Part shown: piece by piece, positions 8,574 to 17,161 of the stretch
Numbering within the stretch: position 1 is the stretch's first letter
Layout of the letters: the number at the start of each line of letters is the position of its first letter
DNA from: Rhodococcus pseudokoreensis
GTDB lineage: Bacteria > Actinomycetota > Actinomycetes > Mycobacteriales > Mycobacteriaceae
DNA: 64,000 bases
Assembly: GCF_017068395.1 (NCBI RefSeq)
Contig: NZ_CP070619.1
Coordinates: forward strand, 7,130,001 to 7,194,000
Direction: 5' to 3'
Notes under the pieces: generated by a model
The model's input: only the letters and a program-made list of their open reading frames with translations
What the model was told of the DNA's origin: nothing
Database searches by the model: none
Made by a program: the position numbers and the translations under genes

Positions 8574-9518
8574 ATGGACGAGTTGCACCATCCCACTGCC
8601 TTCGAACTCGCGCGCGCCGACCAGATCGACGTGACACCGGAGATCGACGAGATCGGTGAATTGCTGCGCAAATCCGGCCGGAAACACGCGGTCGACGACG
8701 AGGACGAGCCCTGGCGGCACGGCTACCCGTACGACAAGAAGATGACGCGGCGGCAGTACGAGAACCGCAAGCGGAAACTGCAGATCGAACTGCTCAAGTT
8801 CCAGGCCTGGGTGAAGGAGAACGGCGAGAAGGTCGTCATCGTCTTCGAAGGCCGCGACGCGGCGGGCAAGGGTGGCGCGATCAAACGGTTCACCGAACAC
8901 CTCAACCCTCGTGGTGCGCGGGTGGTGGCGCTGGAGAAGCCCACCGAACGCGAACGCACCCAGTGGTACTTCCAGCGGTACGTGCAGCACCTGCCCGCGG
9001 GCGGGGAGATCGTGATGATGGACCGCTCCTGGTACAACCGGGCCGGCGTCGAACGCGTCATGGGCTACTGCACTCCCAACGAGTACCTCGAGTTCACCCG
9101 GTCCGCCCCGGAGTTCGAGCGGATGCTGGTGCAGTCGGGCATCCACATCGTGAAGTTCTGGTTCTCGGTGGGCAGGGAGGAGCAGCACGCCCGGTTCGTC
9201 TCCCGCAGCACCGACCCCGTCAAGCAGTGGAAACTCTCACCCACCGACCTCGCGAGCCTCGACAAGTGGGACGCCTACACCGAGGCCAAAGAGGCCATGC
9301 TGTTCTACACCGACACCCCGCACGCGCCGTGGACCGTCGTGAAATCGAACGACAAGAAACGGGCCCGGCTCGAGGCGATCCGCTGGATCCTCGCGCGGTT
9401 CGACTACACCGGCAAGGACGCACGCCTCGTCGGCAAACCCGACTCGCTGCTTATCGGTTCTCCCGCAACGGTCTACGACGAGGGCGAGCGCCCGGCCGAC
9501 GCGTTCCCCAGCGTCTGA
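8574..9518 (+). CDS. ppk2: Polyphosphate kinase 2, class I
   Basis: A 314-aa PPK2. The P-loop is GRDAAGKGG (from G93) and the second motif MDRSWYNR follows (D150); the lid region includes KPTERERTQWY. A single PPK2 domain of this length is class I, which phosphorylates nucleoside diphosphates from polyphosphate, GDP being preferred in mycobacterial relatives. ATG at 8574 is chosen over an in-frame TTG six bases upstream. The stop abuts that of the convergent Stealth gene. Confidence 0.92.
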   Translation: MDELHHPTAFELARADQIDVTPEIDEIGELLRKSGRKHAVDDEDEPWRHGYPYDKKMTRRQYENRKRKLQIELLKFQAWVKENGEKVVIVFEGRDAAGKGGAIKRFTEHLNPRGARVVALEKPTERERTQWYFQRYVQHLPAGGEIVMMDRSWYNRAGVERVMGYCTPNEYLEFTRSAPEFERMLVQSGIHIVKFWFSVGREEQHARFVSRSTDPVKQWKLSPTDLASLDKWDAYTEAKEAMLFYTDTPHAPWTVVKSNDKKRARLEAIRWILARFDYTGKDARLVGKPDSLLIGSPATVYDEGERPADAFPSV

Positions 9519-11087
9519 TCAGGCCCCGGTCTCCCACGGCGCCGGGATCGGGAAGTAGTTCTCCAGGAACTGCGTCACCTTCCGGGTCCGCAACTCCAGG
9601 TCGATCTCGGGTGCGCTGCCGTCGTTGAGGCAGAAGAAGTCCATCGACCGTTTCGCGAGCAGCGAATCCATGTCGCGCAGTCCCGACTTCATGGTGGTGT
9701 CGACGTACTTCACCCGCGCCGCCGTCTGCACCACCGCGCGGCCGCTCATCAGCGCGTAGTAGTGATACAGCGAGTTAGTCACCGAAATGTTGGAGCTGGC
9801 CCGGAAAGTGCTTGCGGCCGTGGCGGCGAACTCGTCGGGGAACTCCTTCTCCATCTCCTCCATCACGGATTTGCGGAGAGGGGTGGCGGCGTGCTCGAGG
9901 TGCCGGGTGGTCATCAGCCCGAACCGGTCCTGAAGCAGCCGGCGGTTGACGCGGGCCGCGTTCTCGAAGCCGCTGCGCTCGTCGTCGTTGTGGCCCAGCC
10001 CGATTCGCGTGGTCGCCTCGATGAACATGGTGATGCCGCCGGGGGAGAAGAACATCTGCGGGCCCACCGCGCGACCGAAGAACATGTCGTCGTTCGAATA
10101 CAGGAAATGCTCGGCGAGACCAGGGATGTGGTGCAGCTGGCATTCCACGGCCTGCGAGTTGTGGGTGGGCAGCACCGACGGGTCGGCGAAGAACTCCTCG
10201 CTGGGCACGAACGTCACCCGCGGGTCGTCGGCGAGCCACGCCGGACGGTCGGAGTCGGTGGCCACGAAGATGCGGCGAATCCACGGCGCATACATGTGCA
10301 CCGAGCGCAGCGCGTACTTCAATTCGTCGATCTGCCGGAACCGGGCGGCGGAATCGTCACCCTCACCGACCACGTAGTTCTGCATCCGCTTCGCGCGCTG
10401 CGCCTGGAACTCCGCCGACGAGCCGTCCACCCAGGAGAACACCAGGTCGACGTCGAAATTGATGTCCGACGCGTGGTCGGCGAACATGTTCTCGATGGTC
10501 GGCCACACCCGGCCGAATCGCTCCACGGTGCCGCGGACCGCCTCCTCCGACCGCACCACACGGCGGGTCAGCGAATTCTCCATCGGCAGCACGATCTCGT
10601 CGTCGCTGATCGACCACAGTTCGATCTGCACGCCCGTCGACGCCCCGTACGCCAGACCGCTCGTCAGGTGCACCCGCGGCCGGAACAACCGGAAGATGCG
10701 GGCCTTCGACGTCGCGGACAGCCGGCCGTCCGAGACGAGCAACGCCGGACCCTTCGAGTCGACGGTCTTCGAGTAGAACGGGCGGTCCTCACACGCGGCG
10801 ACGAGAGCGGCGCGCAACGCCTTGCGCTGCGCCCAGTTGATCGCGATCACCGGACGTTCGTCGTTGCCCCGCACCAGCAGGTACTCGATGCCGGCCGCGT
10901 CGAGGACGTCGCGGACGAACAACAGGTCCTCGACCATCGCCTCGTGCGGCGTCGTATGCGTGATCGCCAGCGCGAACCGGCCCTTGAACCGCACCACGTC
11001 GGGGCGGTCCCGCAACCGCGACGATGCGGCGGCGGAGGCATGCGCGACAGCGTCGGCGGTCTCCTGCTCCGGAGGAACCAGGTACAC
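9519..11087 (-). CDS. Stealth-family sugar-phosphate transferase
   Basis: A 522-aa Stealth protein. The conserved VDLVFSWVDG block (about residue 215) and the later FLYSNDDMFFGR block are diagnostic. Stealth proteins transfer hexose-1-phosphates to glycans, as in capsule and teichoic-acid-like polymers. In mycolata they are thought to act on cell-envelope polysaccharide. No other glycan genes are nearby. The listed start is GTG at 11087. A GGAAGG ribosome-like site further upstream is followed by an in-frame ATT rather than a standard start, so the N-terminus may be about nine codons longer. Confidence 0.84.
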   Translation of the reverse strand: MYLVPPEQETADAVAHASAAASSRLRDRPDVVRFKGRFALAITHTTPHEAMVEDLLFVRDVLDAAGIEYLLVRGNDERPVIAINWAQRKALRAALVAACEDRPFYSKTVDSKGPALLVSDGRLSATSKARIFRLFRPRVHLTSGLAYGASTGVQIELWSISDDEIVLPMENSLTRRVVRSEEAVRGTVERFGRVWPTIENMFADHASDINFDVDLVFSWVDGSSAEFQAQRAKRMQNYVVGEGDDSAARFRQIDELKYALRSVHMYAPWIRRIFVATDSDRPAWLADDPRVTFVPSEEFFADPSVLPTHNSQAVECQLHHIPGLAEHFLYSNDDMFFGRAVGPQMFFSPGGITMFIEATTRIGLGHNDDERSGFENAARVNRRLLQDRFGLMTTRHLEHAATPLRKSVMEEMEKEFPDEFAATAASTFRASSNISVTNSLYHYYALMSGRAVVQTAARVKYVDTTMKSGLRDMDSLLAKRSMDFFCLNDGSAPEIDLELRTRKVTQFLENYFPIPAPWETGA

Positions 11088-11179
11088 GTCGTGCGGAGCA
11101 GAAGAATGAGTAATGTCGGGCCTTCCGGTGACGGTCGCGAGTGCGAACAGTGCCAGTGTAAGCCCAGGTTGAGGGACGG

Positions 11180-11605
11180 TCAGTCGAGGACCGTGAAGAA
11201 CGAGTCGCCGTCCTCCGCCGACCCGTCGATCTGACCGCGGTCGGTGCGCGAGTCCTCCACGATCACACCCTCGACGACGGAGGCGTGCTTGGTTCCGAAC
11301 ACCGGAATGTCGATCTCCTCGTCGTCGATGACCCGGTCGACGTCCTCCGTCAGCTCGTCGTCGGGCAGATCCCGCAACGACACCTCCTGCTGCTCCTCCA
11401 GCGGGGTATCGGGCTCCTCCTCGGACAACTTCTCGTCGAGCGACTCACCCTCGCGCTCCTCGTTCAAGGTGGTACCGAACCGGTCGGCCTCACTCCAGCC
11501 GTCGGGCGGATCGACGACATCGTCGCCGTCGTTGTTGCGCACGTCGTCGGAGTCCAGGCTCTCGCTCGGGCTCAGCGTGTCACCGGGCCCGTCTTCGGTA
11601 CTCAT
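11180..11605 (-). CDS. Acidic DUF5709 protein
   Basis: A 141-aa, strongly acidic, probably disordered protein with the repeated D/E-rich blocks and SVRDLPDDE-like core seen in DUF5709 proteins of mycobacteria and relatives (here SLRDLPDDELTED). Function unknown. ATG at 11605 is listed; another ATG at 11611 is in frame. It precedes the Stealth gene on the same strand by 92 bp, so co-transcription is possible. Confidence 0.72.
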   Translation of the reverse strand: MSTEDGPGDTLSPSESLDSDDVRNNDGDDVVDPPDGWSEADRFGTTLNEEREGESLDEKLSEEEPDTPLEEQQEVSLRDLPDDELTEDVDRVIDDEEIDIPVFGTKHASVVEGVIVEDSRTDRGQIDGSAEDGDSFFTVLD

Positions 11606-11654
11606 AACCATCAATTGCCCAGATCAGGCGTGGTTGAAACTTCGATGGCCCAGG

Positions 11655-12071
11655 TCAGGCGACGGCCTGTGCATCCCGCAACGTCTCGAACGCGGCGATC
11701 TGCGCCGGCGACCACGGCGCCGAGTTCACGCGGCTCGAATCGAGTTGGACGAGTGTCGCGGTCACCTCGGCGGCCTGCACGCCGTCCTGCTCGATGGTGA
11801 TCAGGAGGGTCAGCGACGTGGTGCCGATCCGCTCCAGCGTGACGACGACGTCCGCGTCGCCGGTGAAGAGTTCGCGCCCGAAGTTGCTGACGACGTTGAC
11901 GACGGCGGTCTGGGTGACCGGGTCGAGCAGGTCGCCGCACGCCTCGCCGATCGCCCGCGTCCACGCGGCGGCCGCCGCCTCGTGCGCGCAGTAGAACGGC
12001 ACGTGGCGGCTCACGGACTCCGGGGCGTCCGGGCGCGGGTTGTTCCGCAGGGGGATCGTGTAACGAGGCAT
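11655..12071 (-). CDS. Hotdog-fold acyl-CoA thioesterase-like protein
   Basis: A 138-aa protein of 4HBT-thioesterase size. It opens with MPRYTIPLRN and carries the FYCAHEAAAAAW segment and the paired beta-strands of a hotdog fold (ADVVVTLERIG, SLTLLITIEQDG). The likely substrate is an acyl-CoA; no catalytic residue can be asserted. ATG at 12071; the upstream extension of the frame is antisense to an intergenic stretch. It follows jetD by 52 bp on the same strand but has no obvious functional link to it. Confidence 0.7.
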   Translation of the reverse strand: MPRYTIPLRNNPRPDAPESVSRHVPFYCAHEAAAAAWTRAIGEACGDLLDPVTQTAVVNVVSNFGRELFTGDADVVVTLERIGTTSLTLLITIEQDGVQAAEVTATLVQLDSSRVNSAPWSPAQIAAFETLRDAQAVA

Positions 12072-12123
12072 GGATCGGACATTACTTGCTCCCCGCACAG
12101 GCGTCGCAGCCGGAGGACGCCGA

Positions 12124-13275
12124 TTACGGGCCAGGGTCGAAGGCGGCGAACAGGTGCTCGAGCACGTACGGCCAGGGGATGCGTTCCTGCTCCAGTCGGA
12201 GATCACCTTCGCGCAAGCACTCCAGGGCGGCGCCTTCGGACGCGGTCAGGTGGGACGTTTCGTTGAACGTCGGCGACTGTTCCCGGACCGCGAGGTCCCG
12301 CCACCGATCCAGGGTGGCCTCATCCATCAACAGGCTCCGCACGTGCGGAAGATGCCGGCGCAGACGGTCGAGGATGGCGAACCCGTGACTGTCGAGGTCG
12401 CCCCAATACCAGACTTCCGAGTGGGCCACCCACGGGATCGCGGCCAGTTCGTGCACCGTGTAGCCGCCACCGTGCACGGCCACGGTGTCCGCCAGCGGAG
12501 GTAGCGCGTACAGGCCCTCCTTGTTCTCGAGAATCAGGACGCGCGCCGGGTTCAGCGGCAACGTGGTGAGTTCGTCCAGCGAGGTGGCGAAGCGCCGAGG
12601 ACTGCCGACCAGCAGTTCGGGATCGCACAATGCGACGTCGCGCAGGTGGGGAAGGCTTCGGATGCCGAGGTCCCGGCTGCCACGAACACCTTCGAGCAAC
12701 GTCTCCACCACGCCGCGGTGACGCGCGAGCCATTTCGTGTCGACCCCCGGAACCGGTAGCTGACGGATGAAATACCCGGAGTTCGGGTGGTCGCTCAACC
12801 ACCGCGCGATGGTTGTGAGCCTGCCGAAGTCGTCGTCGTCCAGCTCGAGCCATTTGGCCGCGGTCGCGGCAACCGCGGCCAGCAATGCCGGAGTGCCGGG
12901 GCCGAGTCGGTCGACGAGTGCGTCACGGCGTATCACCAGGGCGCGCCATTCGGATCCGCGGCCACCCGCGGACGCGATCTGACCGGCCCCGGCCAGCGTC
13001 AGCCGCACCGGCACCTCCTGGGTGCCGAAGCTCGGCCACCGCCGCGTCGCCCACTCCACCCGGCCGTCGCCGGTGTAGCCGCGCCAGGCGCGTACCCACG
13101 CGACAACCGTGTCGGGATCCTCGGCAATCTGCTGCTCGGACGGCGGATGCAGCGCCACCGTCAGCGAATCCTGATCGGCGAGTGCGGAGTCGGCCAGCCA
13201 GCGTCGTCGGCGACTCGAGTAGGTGGTCTGCGCCTTCGCCGCGGCAGCGGGCGGCAGAACACACCGTGCACTCAT
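12124..13275 (-). CDS. jetD: Wadjet type I nuclease subunit JetD (DUF3322/DUF2220)
   Basis: A 383-aa protein with an N-terminal DUF3322 region and a C-terminal DUF2220 Toprim-like nuclease region. The Toprim signature is visible: a conserved Glu in LILENKEG (about residue 250) and the D-x-D motif in YWGDLDSHG (about 293-295). In characterised Wadjet systems JetD cleaves small circular DNA that the JetABC motor has looped. The ATG overlaps the jetC stop by 4 bp. The key acidic residues are intact, so the nuclease should be active. No mutations or frameshifts are seen. Confidence 0.93.
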   Translation of the reverse strand: MSARCVLPPAAAAKAQTTYSSRRRRWLADSALADQDSLTVALHPPSEQQIAEDPDTVVAWVRAWRGYTGDGRVEWATRRWPSFGTQEVPVRLTLAGAGQIASAGGRGSEWRALVIRRDALVDRLGPGTPALLAAVAATAAKWLELDDDDFGRLTTIARWLSDHPNSGYFIRQLPVPGVDTKWLARHRGVVETLLEGVRGSRDLGIRSLPHLRDVALCDPELLVGSPRRFATSLDELTTLPLNPARVLILENKEGLYALPPLADTVAVHGGGYTVHELAAIPWVAHSEVWYWGDLDSHGFAILDRLRRHLPHVRSLLMDEATLDRWRDLAVREQSPTFNETSHLTASEGAALECLREGDLRLEQERIPWPYVLEHLFAAFDPGP

Positions 13276-16200
13276 GTGTCACTCACGTCGTCGAATTCGA
13301 TGAGACTGAGTTCGGTGTGCATCCGGTCGCGGATACTCACGGTCACCGCTCCGCCGATGTACTCCTCGAGTGTGCCGAGCAACTTCAGCGGCGTCGCCAG
13401 CACCATGTGGAAACCGAACTGCGCGAACACGTCCAACGCCCGGCGCGTGTACGCGGAGTCGGCGCGGTCGAACGCCTCGTCCAGGATGACCGTGCCGTAA
13501 CGGGGAAGGTCGGCGCCGTCGGGTGCGAGCTGATACCGCAATGCCGCTGCCAGACAGAAGAACACGAGTTTCTGTGCCTGTCCGCCGGACAGTCCGGAGC
13601 TCGAATCGTGGTAGTTGCGAGCCTCTCCGGCGCCGTCGATCTCGACGCCGATGAATCCCACGTGCAGGCGAGTGTCCAGGACCTGCCGCTGCCATCTCTG
13701 ATCCGCGGGTTCCTTCGAGGCCAGCCGCTCCAGCACCGCCGCCATCCGCTCGAATCGCTCCTCGGCCGCGGGGCGCTGCTCGATGTCCCAACCACCGCTC
13801 GTGATCCGGGTCAGGTCGTCCAGCAGGTCGGCCGCCGCCGGGGAGCGTCGTTCGCGGACGTCGATGCGCAACCACCGGTCGGTGTCGAACGCGGAGCGGC
13901 GCAGCGAGTCGTTCACCGGGTCGATCCGGGAACGGATCTCCGCCGGCGCCTTACGGATCGTGCGAGCGAGTTCGCCGATGTTGCGGTGTGACTGGTCGTG
14001 CAACAGCTGGAAGAACCGGTCTTCGTATCGGGGGAGACCGTCGGAGCGCAGCCGTTGGAGAATCGCCAGGGCGTCGTCGACGTATTCGGCGTCGACCCTC
14101 AGCTCACCGCCGCGGGACTCCCATCGCGCCAGATACTGGGACAGGATCCGGACGATCGACGCGCCGGCGGCGGACACCGCGCTCTGCGCCTCACTCCTGT
14201 CCTTGCCGATGCCCTGGCCGACCTCGAACAGTGCCCTGTCGATATTGTCCGACGTGACACGGCGCGCGAACTTCTGAAACCGCGCCTTGATCCGGGCGGC
14301 CACCGCATCGGGAGCCGTCTCGCCCGCGTCGAGTTCGGCCTGCGCGATCCTGGTCTCGAGGTCCGTGAGCGCCGCCCGGTGCACCGTCAACGCCGTGTCC
14401 GCCTGACGCCGGGCAGCGTCGGCCTCGTTCTCCGCCTTCTTCGCGAGTTCGAGGGCAGCCGACACTGCGGAATGCTCCGGGTTGTCCTGCTGCCAGGAGT
14501 CGAGGCGGCCGTCCACCGCGTCGACGGCGGCCTGCGCGGCGCTGACGTCGATGTCCGTCCACTGCGCATCGAGGATCGTCTGCGCTGCGCGATTCTGCCG
14601 GGCGATCCGCTGATCCTCACGGTCCAGCGCGTCGAGTCGGCTCGTGACGCTCGCGATCGTGATGTCGAGATCCGCGATTCGACGGCGAATGTCCTCCAGT
14701 TTGGTTTCGTTGTCGAATCCGAGAACCCACCGCCGTCGGTCGTCGATGCGGCTGCGGTCATCCTTCTCGTGCCGCTCCGCGGAGTGCTTGACCTGCCCGG
14801 CGCGTGTCACGGCGCGGGCGTGATTCGCGAAGCCGGCCGCGGTGTCGACGCACGCGTAGTCGTAGCGGTCGGCGAGATGGTGGTGAATCCACGGGGCGAG
14901 CGGACCGTCGGTGACTTCTACTCGACGCACCAGCGACAGCGCCCCGGTCTTCGGCACCGCCGACGGTGTGGCGCCGACCCGCACCCGGCGATACACGAGT
15001 CGCGCGCCGAGATGGGTGGCGTCCACGGCCGCCGCGACCGCCGGATACACCTCCTCCGGGACCAGGAGGGTGCGGCCGAGGCCGCCGAGGACCCGTTCGA
15101 TGGGGCCGGTCCACTCGGCGTGCTCGTCCCGGACCGCGATCAGCTCGCCCGCGAACGGCACGGCGTCGTCCGGCACACCCGCCGCGGAACAGATCGACTC
15201 GCGGGCGCGGAGCAGACTCGGATCGATGTTGGAGCGTCGGCGGGCGATGATCTCACGATCGGTGATCAGCTCGGCGCGCTCCTTCTGTGCGGTGCCGCGC
15301 TGTTCGGCGAGGGGATAGCGGTCACCGAACCGCTCCTCGTGGGTGGTGGACGCCTGACGCAGCTGGTCCTCGAGTTGCCCACGTAACCGCGCGAACTCTT
15401 CGGCGGTCTCGGGAATGGTTCCCTCCCAGGCCGATACCGCCTCGGTGATCTGATCCCGCCTGGCACGCACCCGTGCCAGCGTCTTCAGTTCTGCGTCGCG
15501 TTGCGCGTGGAGGGTGGCGAGCCTGCCGCCCCCGATGCCCTCGAGTTTCACGGTCAGATCGAGGGTTTCCTGGCGGGCGCGTTCGGCCGCTGCCGTGGCC
15601 TCGGTCGCTCCCGACTCCAGCAGAGGGGTCAGGGCGCGGCGTTCGGTGCGATCACTGCACAGCAGCGACAACGTCATCTCGGCGTGAACCGTCCCGAGAT
15701 GCGTGTTCTCCTCCTCCGTGTCACGCAGGGACTGCAGGCCGCGTCGCCTAGTGTCGGCAAGCTCGACGAGCGGTGTGAGCATCTCGACCTGAAGCCGTGC
15801 ATCGACGACGACGCGGTGCGCCTCCTGCAGATCGTGGAACTGGTTGACCGCGCGCTCGGCCATCGCGAAAGTGCTCGGGGTGTCGAGCATGTAGTCGCGA
15901 AACAACTGGTCGAGGCTGCCGAGGCTCTTCGCGGACAGGGTGCGGTGCAGCAGCCGCTGTGCGCCTTCCGTCGAGATGCCCAGGCGGGAGCGGAAACTGC
16001 GGGCAAACGGTGCGTACGTCGGGTTGACGGCCGCCTCCGGCCAGCGTTTGCGTATTCCCCGCGTGTCGATTCCGCGGGCCATGAACGCGCCGAAATCCGT
16101 CAGGTCGAGTTCGTGGTCGAGAATGAGGTGGAGGTGGCTGACGTCGCCGGCCGCGTTCTGGCCCCGCCCGAGCTGCATGAGCTTGACGAGGGTGATCGGC

Positions 16201-16559
16201 GGATCGTCGGTGTCCGTGCGGTAGGTGAGGGCGATGCCGCTCCACGTCGCGCCGGTGCGCAGGTACGAGGCGACGAGACCCTCCGTGTCCGCGCCGGCCT
16301 CCCGCCGCCACGCACCCCGGATGTATGTGACGAAGTTGCGTCCCGAGTTCGTGGTCTCCTGCGCTGCCGCGTTGAACCGCAGCTGATTGCCCGGGACCAG
16401 CACCGCCGAGATGGCATCGATGAGCGTGGACTTGCCGGAGCCGGAATTGCCGGTGATCAGGAAACCCTTGCGGGCCACCGCGAGGTCGTGGTGGCCGTGC
16501 AACGTCCCCCAGTTGACGACCTGCACGCGCGCGAGACGGCGTTGACCGGGATGGATCAC
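13272..16559 (-). CDS. jetC: Wadjet type I SMC-like ATPase JetC
   Basis: A 1095-aa MukB-like SMC protein. The Walker A motif GNSGSGKST lies at residues 37-45, long coiled coils occupy the middle, the ABC signature LSGGQ is near residue 990 and Walker B ILDEAF near 1025. It is the loop-extruding motor that senses plasmid size in Wadjet. The start is GTG at 16559, with a GGAGGA ribosome site; this GTGA overlaps the jetB stop. A longer open frame runs upstream through jetB in another reading and is not real. The 3' end overlaps jetD by 4 bp. Confidence 0.93.
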   Translation of the reverse strand: MIHPGQRRLARVQVVNWGTLHGHHDLAVARKGFLITGNSGSGKSTLIDAISAVLVPGNQLRFNAAAQETTNSGRNFVTYIRGAWRREAGADTEGLVASYLRTGATWSGIALTYRTDTDDPPITLVKLMQLGRGQNAAGDVSHLHLILDHELDLTDFGAFMARGIDTRGIRKRWPEAAVNPTYAPFARSFRSRLGISTEGAQRLLHRTLSAKSLGSLDQLFRDYMLDTPSTFAMAERAVNQFHDLQEAHRVVVDARLQVEMLTPLVELADTRRRGLQSLRDTEEENTHLGTVHAEMTLSLLCSDRTERRALTPLLESGATEATAAAERARQETLDLTVKLEGIGGGRLATLHAQRDAELKTLARVRARRDQITEAVSAWEGTIPETAEEFARLRGQLEDQLRQASTTHEERFGDRYPLAEQRGTAQKERAELITDREIIARRRSNIDPSLLRARESICSAAGVPDDAVPFAGELIAVRDEHAEWTGPIERVLGGLGRTLLVPEEVYPAVAAAVDATHLGARLVYRRVRVGATPSAVPKTGALSLVRRVEVTDGPLAPWIHHHLADRYDYACVDTAAGFANHARAVTRAGQVKHSAERHEKDDRSRIDDRRRWVLGFDNETKLEDIRRRIADLDITIASVTSRLDALDREDQRIARQNRAAQTILDAQWTDIDVSAAQAAVDAVDGRLDSWQQDNPEHSAVSAALELAKKAENEADAARRQADTALTVHRAALTDLETRIAQAELDAGETAPDAVAARIKARFQKFARRVTSDNIDRALFEVGQGIGKDRSEAQSAVSAAGASIVRILSQYLARWESRGGELRVDAEYVDDALAILQRLRSDGLPRYEDRFFQLLHDQSHRNIGELARTIRKAPAEIRSRIDPVNDSLRRSAFDTDRWLRIDVRERRSPAAADLLDDLTRITSGGWDIEQRPAAEERFERMAAVLERLASKEPADQRWQRQVLDTRLHVGFIGVEIDGAGEARNYHDSSSGLSGGQAQKLVFFCLAAALRYQLAPDGADLPRYGTVILDEAFDRADSAYTRRALDVFAQFGFHMVLATPLKLLGTLEEYIGGAVTVSIRDRMHTELSLIEFDDVSDT

Positions 16560-17161
16560 GGTGTGTCCTCCTCCAGAATCCGCCGGAACTCCGCCTCGAC
16601 GAGCGCGACCTGTTCGGCGTCGAACAGCTGCCGCAATACCGGGGAGACCTCCATCCGATCGTCGGTCGTGGTCTTCGTGAGCAGCGAATACTTGTCGAGT
16701 TTCTTCCACGACGCGTTGATGCGCTTCGCGTAGCCGGCGGGATCGGTGTCGCTCGCCGCGCGATACATCTCGAGCTGTTCGCGCAGTTCGTCGAGATCGA
16801 CGATCACCCGTTCGCCCGGTTGCGCGCGCAGCAGACGTTGGCGCAAGGCGAGCAGCATGACCGTGTCCATGAAGGTCAGACGCTCGGTGCGCAGCACCGT
16901 GGGAGTACCGGGGTCGCCGGTTTCGGCGGGGCGGGTGAACGCCAGCTCGTTGTCGTCGTCGATGACGAGCACGAGAAACACGTCGGCGAGCCGGGACCGG
17001 AGGAGCCGCTCGTCCCGGATCACCGCGCGCCACACTTCGGGGTGCTTGGCAGCGGTGACGAGCGGGCCCTTGAGCAGCTGCACGAAGGCGCGCCGTGTCT
17101 CCAGGTCCAGTTCGCCGGTGTCTCCGGGGTAGTGGCCGTGGGTCGTCGGCTCGTCGGTCAT
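16556..17161 (-). CDS. jetB: Wadjet type I subunit JetB (DUF4194, MukE-like)
   Basis: A 201-aa DUF4194 protein, the MukE/KITE-type winged-helix subunit that bridges the kleisin JetA and the SMC JetC. Typical segments include TFMDTVMLLALRQRLL and NASWKKLDKYSLL. ATG at 17161 overlaps the jetA stop (ATGA), and its own TGA overlaps the jetC GTG. It is normal in size for the family. Confidence 0.9.
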   Translation of the reverse strand: MTDEPTTHGHYPGDTGELDLETRRAFVQLLKGPLVTAAKHPEVWRAVIRDERLLRSRLADVFLVLVIDDDNELAFTRPAETGDPGTPTVLRTERLTFMDTVMLLALRQRLLRAQPGERVIVDLDELREQLEMYRAASDTDPAGYAKRINASWKKLDKYSLLTKTTTDDRMEVSPVLRQLFDAEQVALVEAEFRRILEEDTP

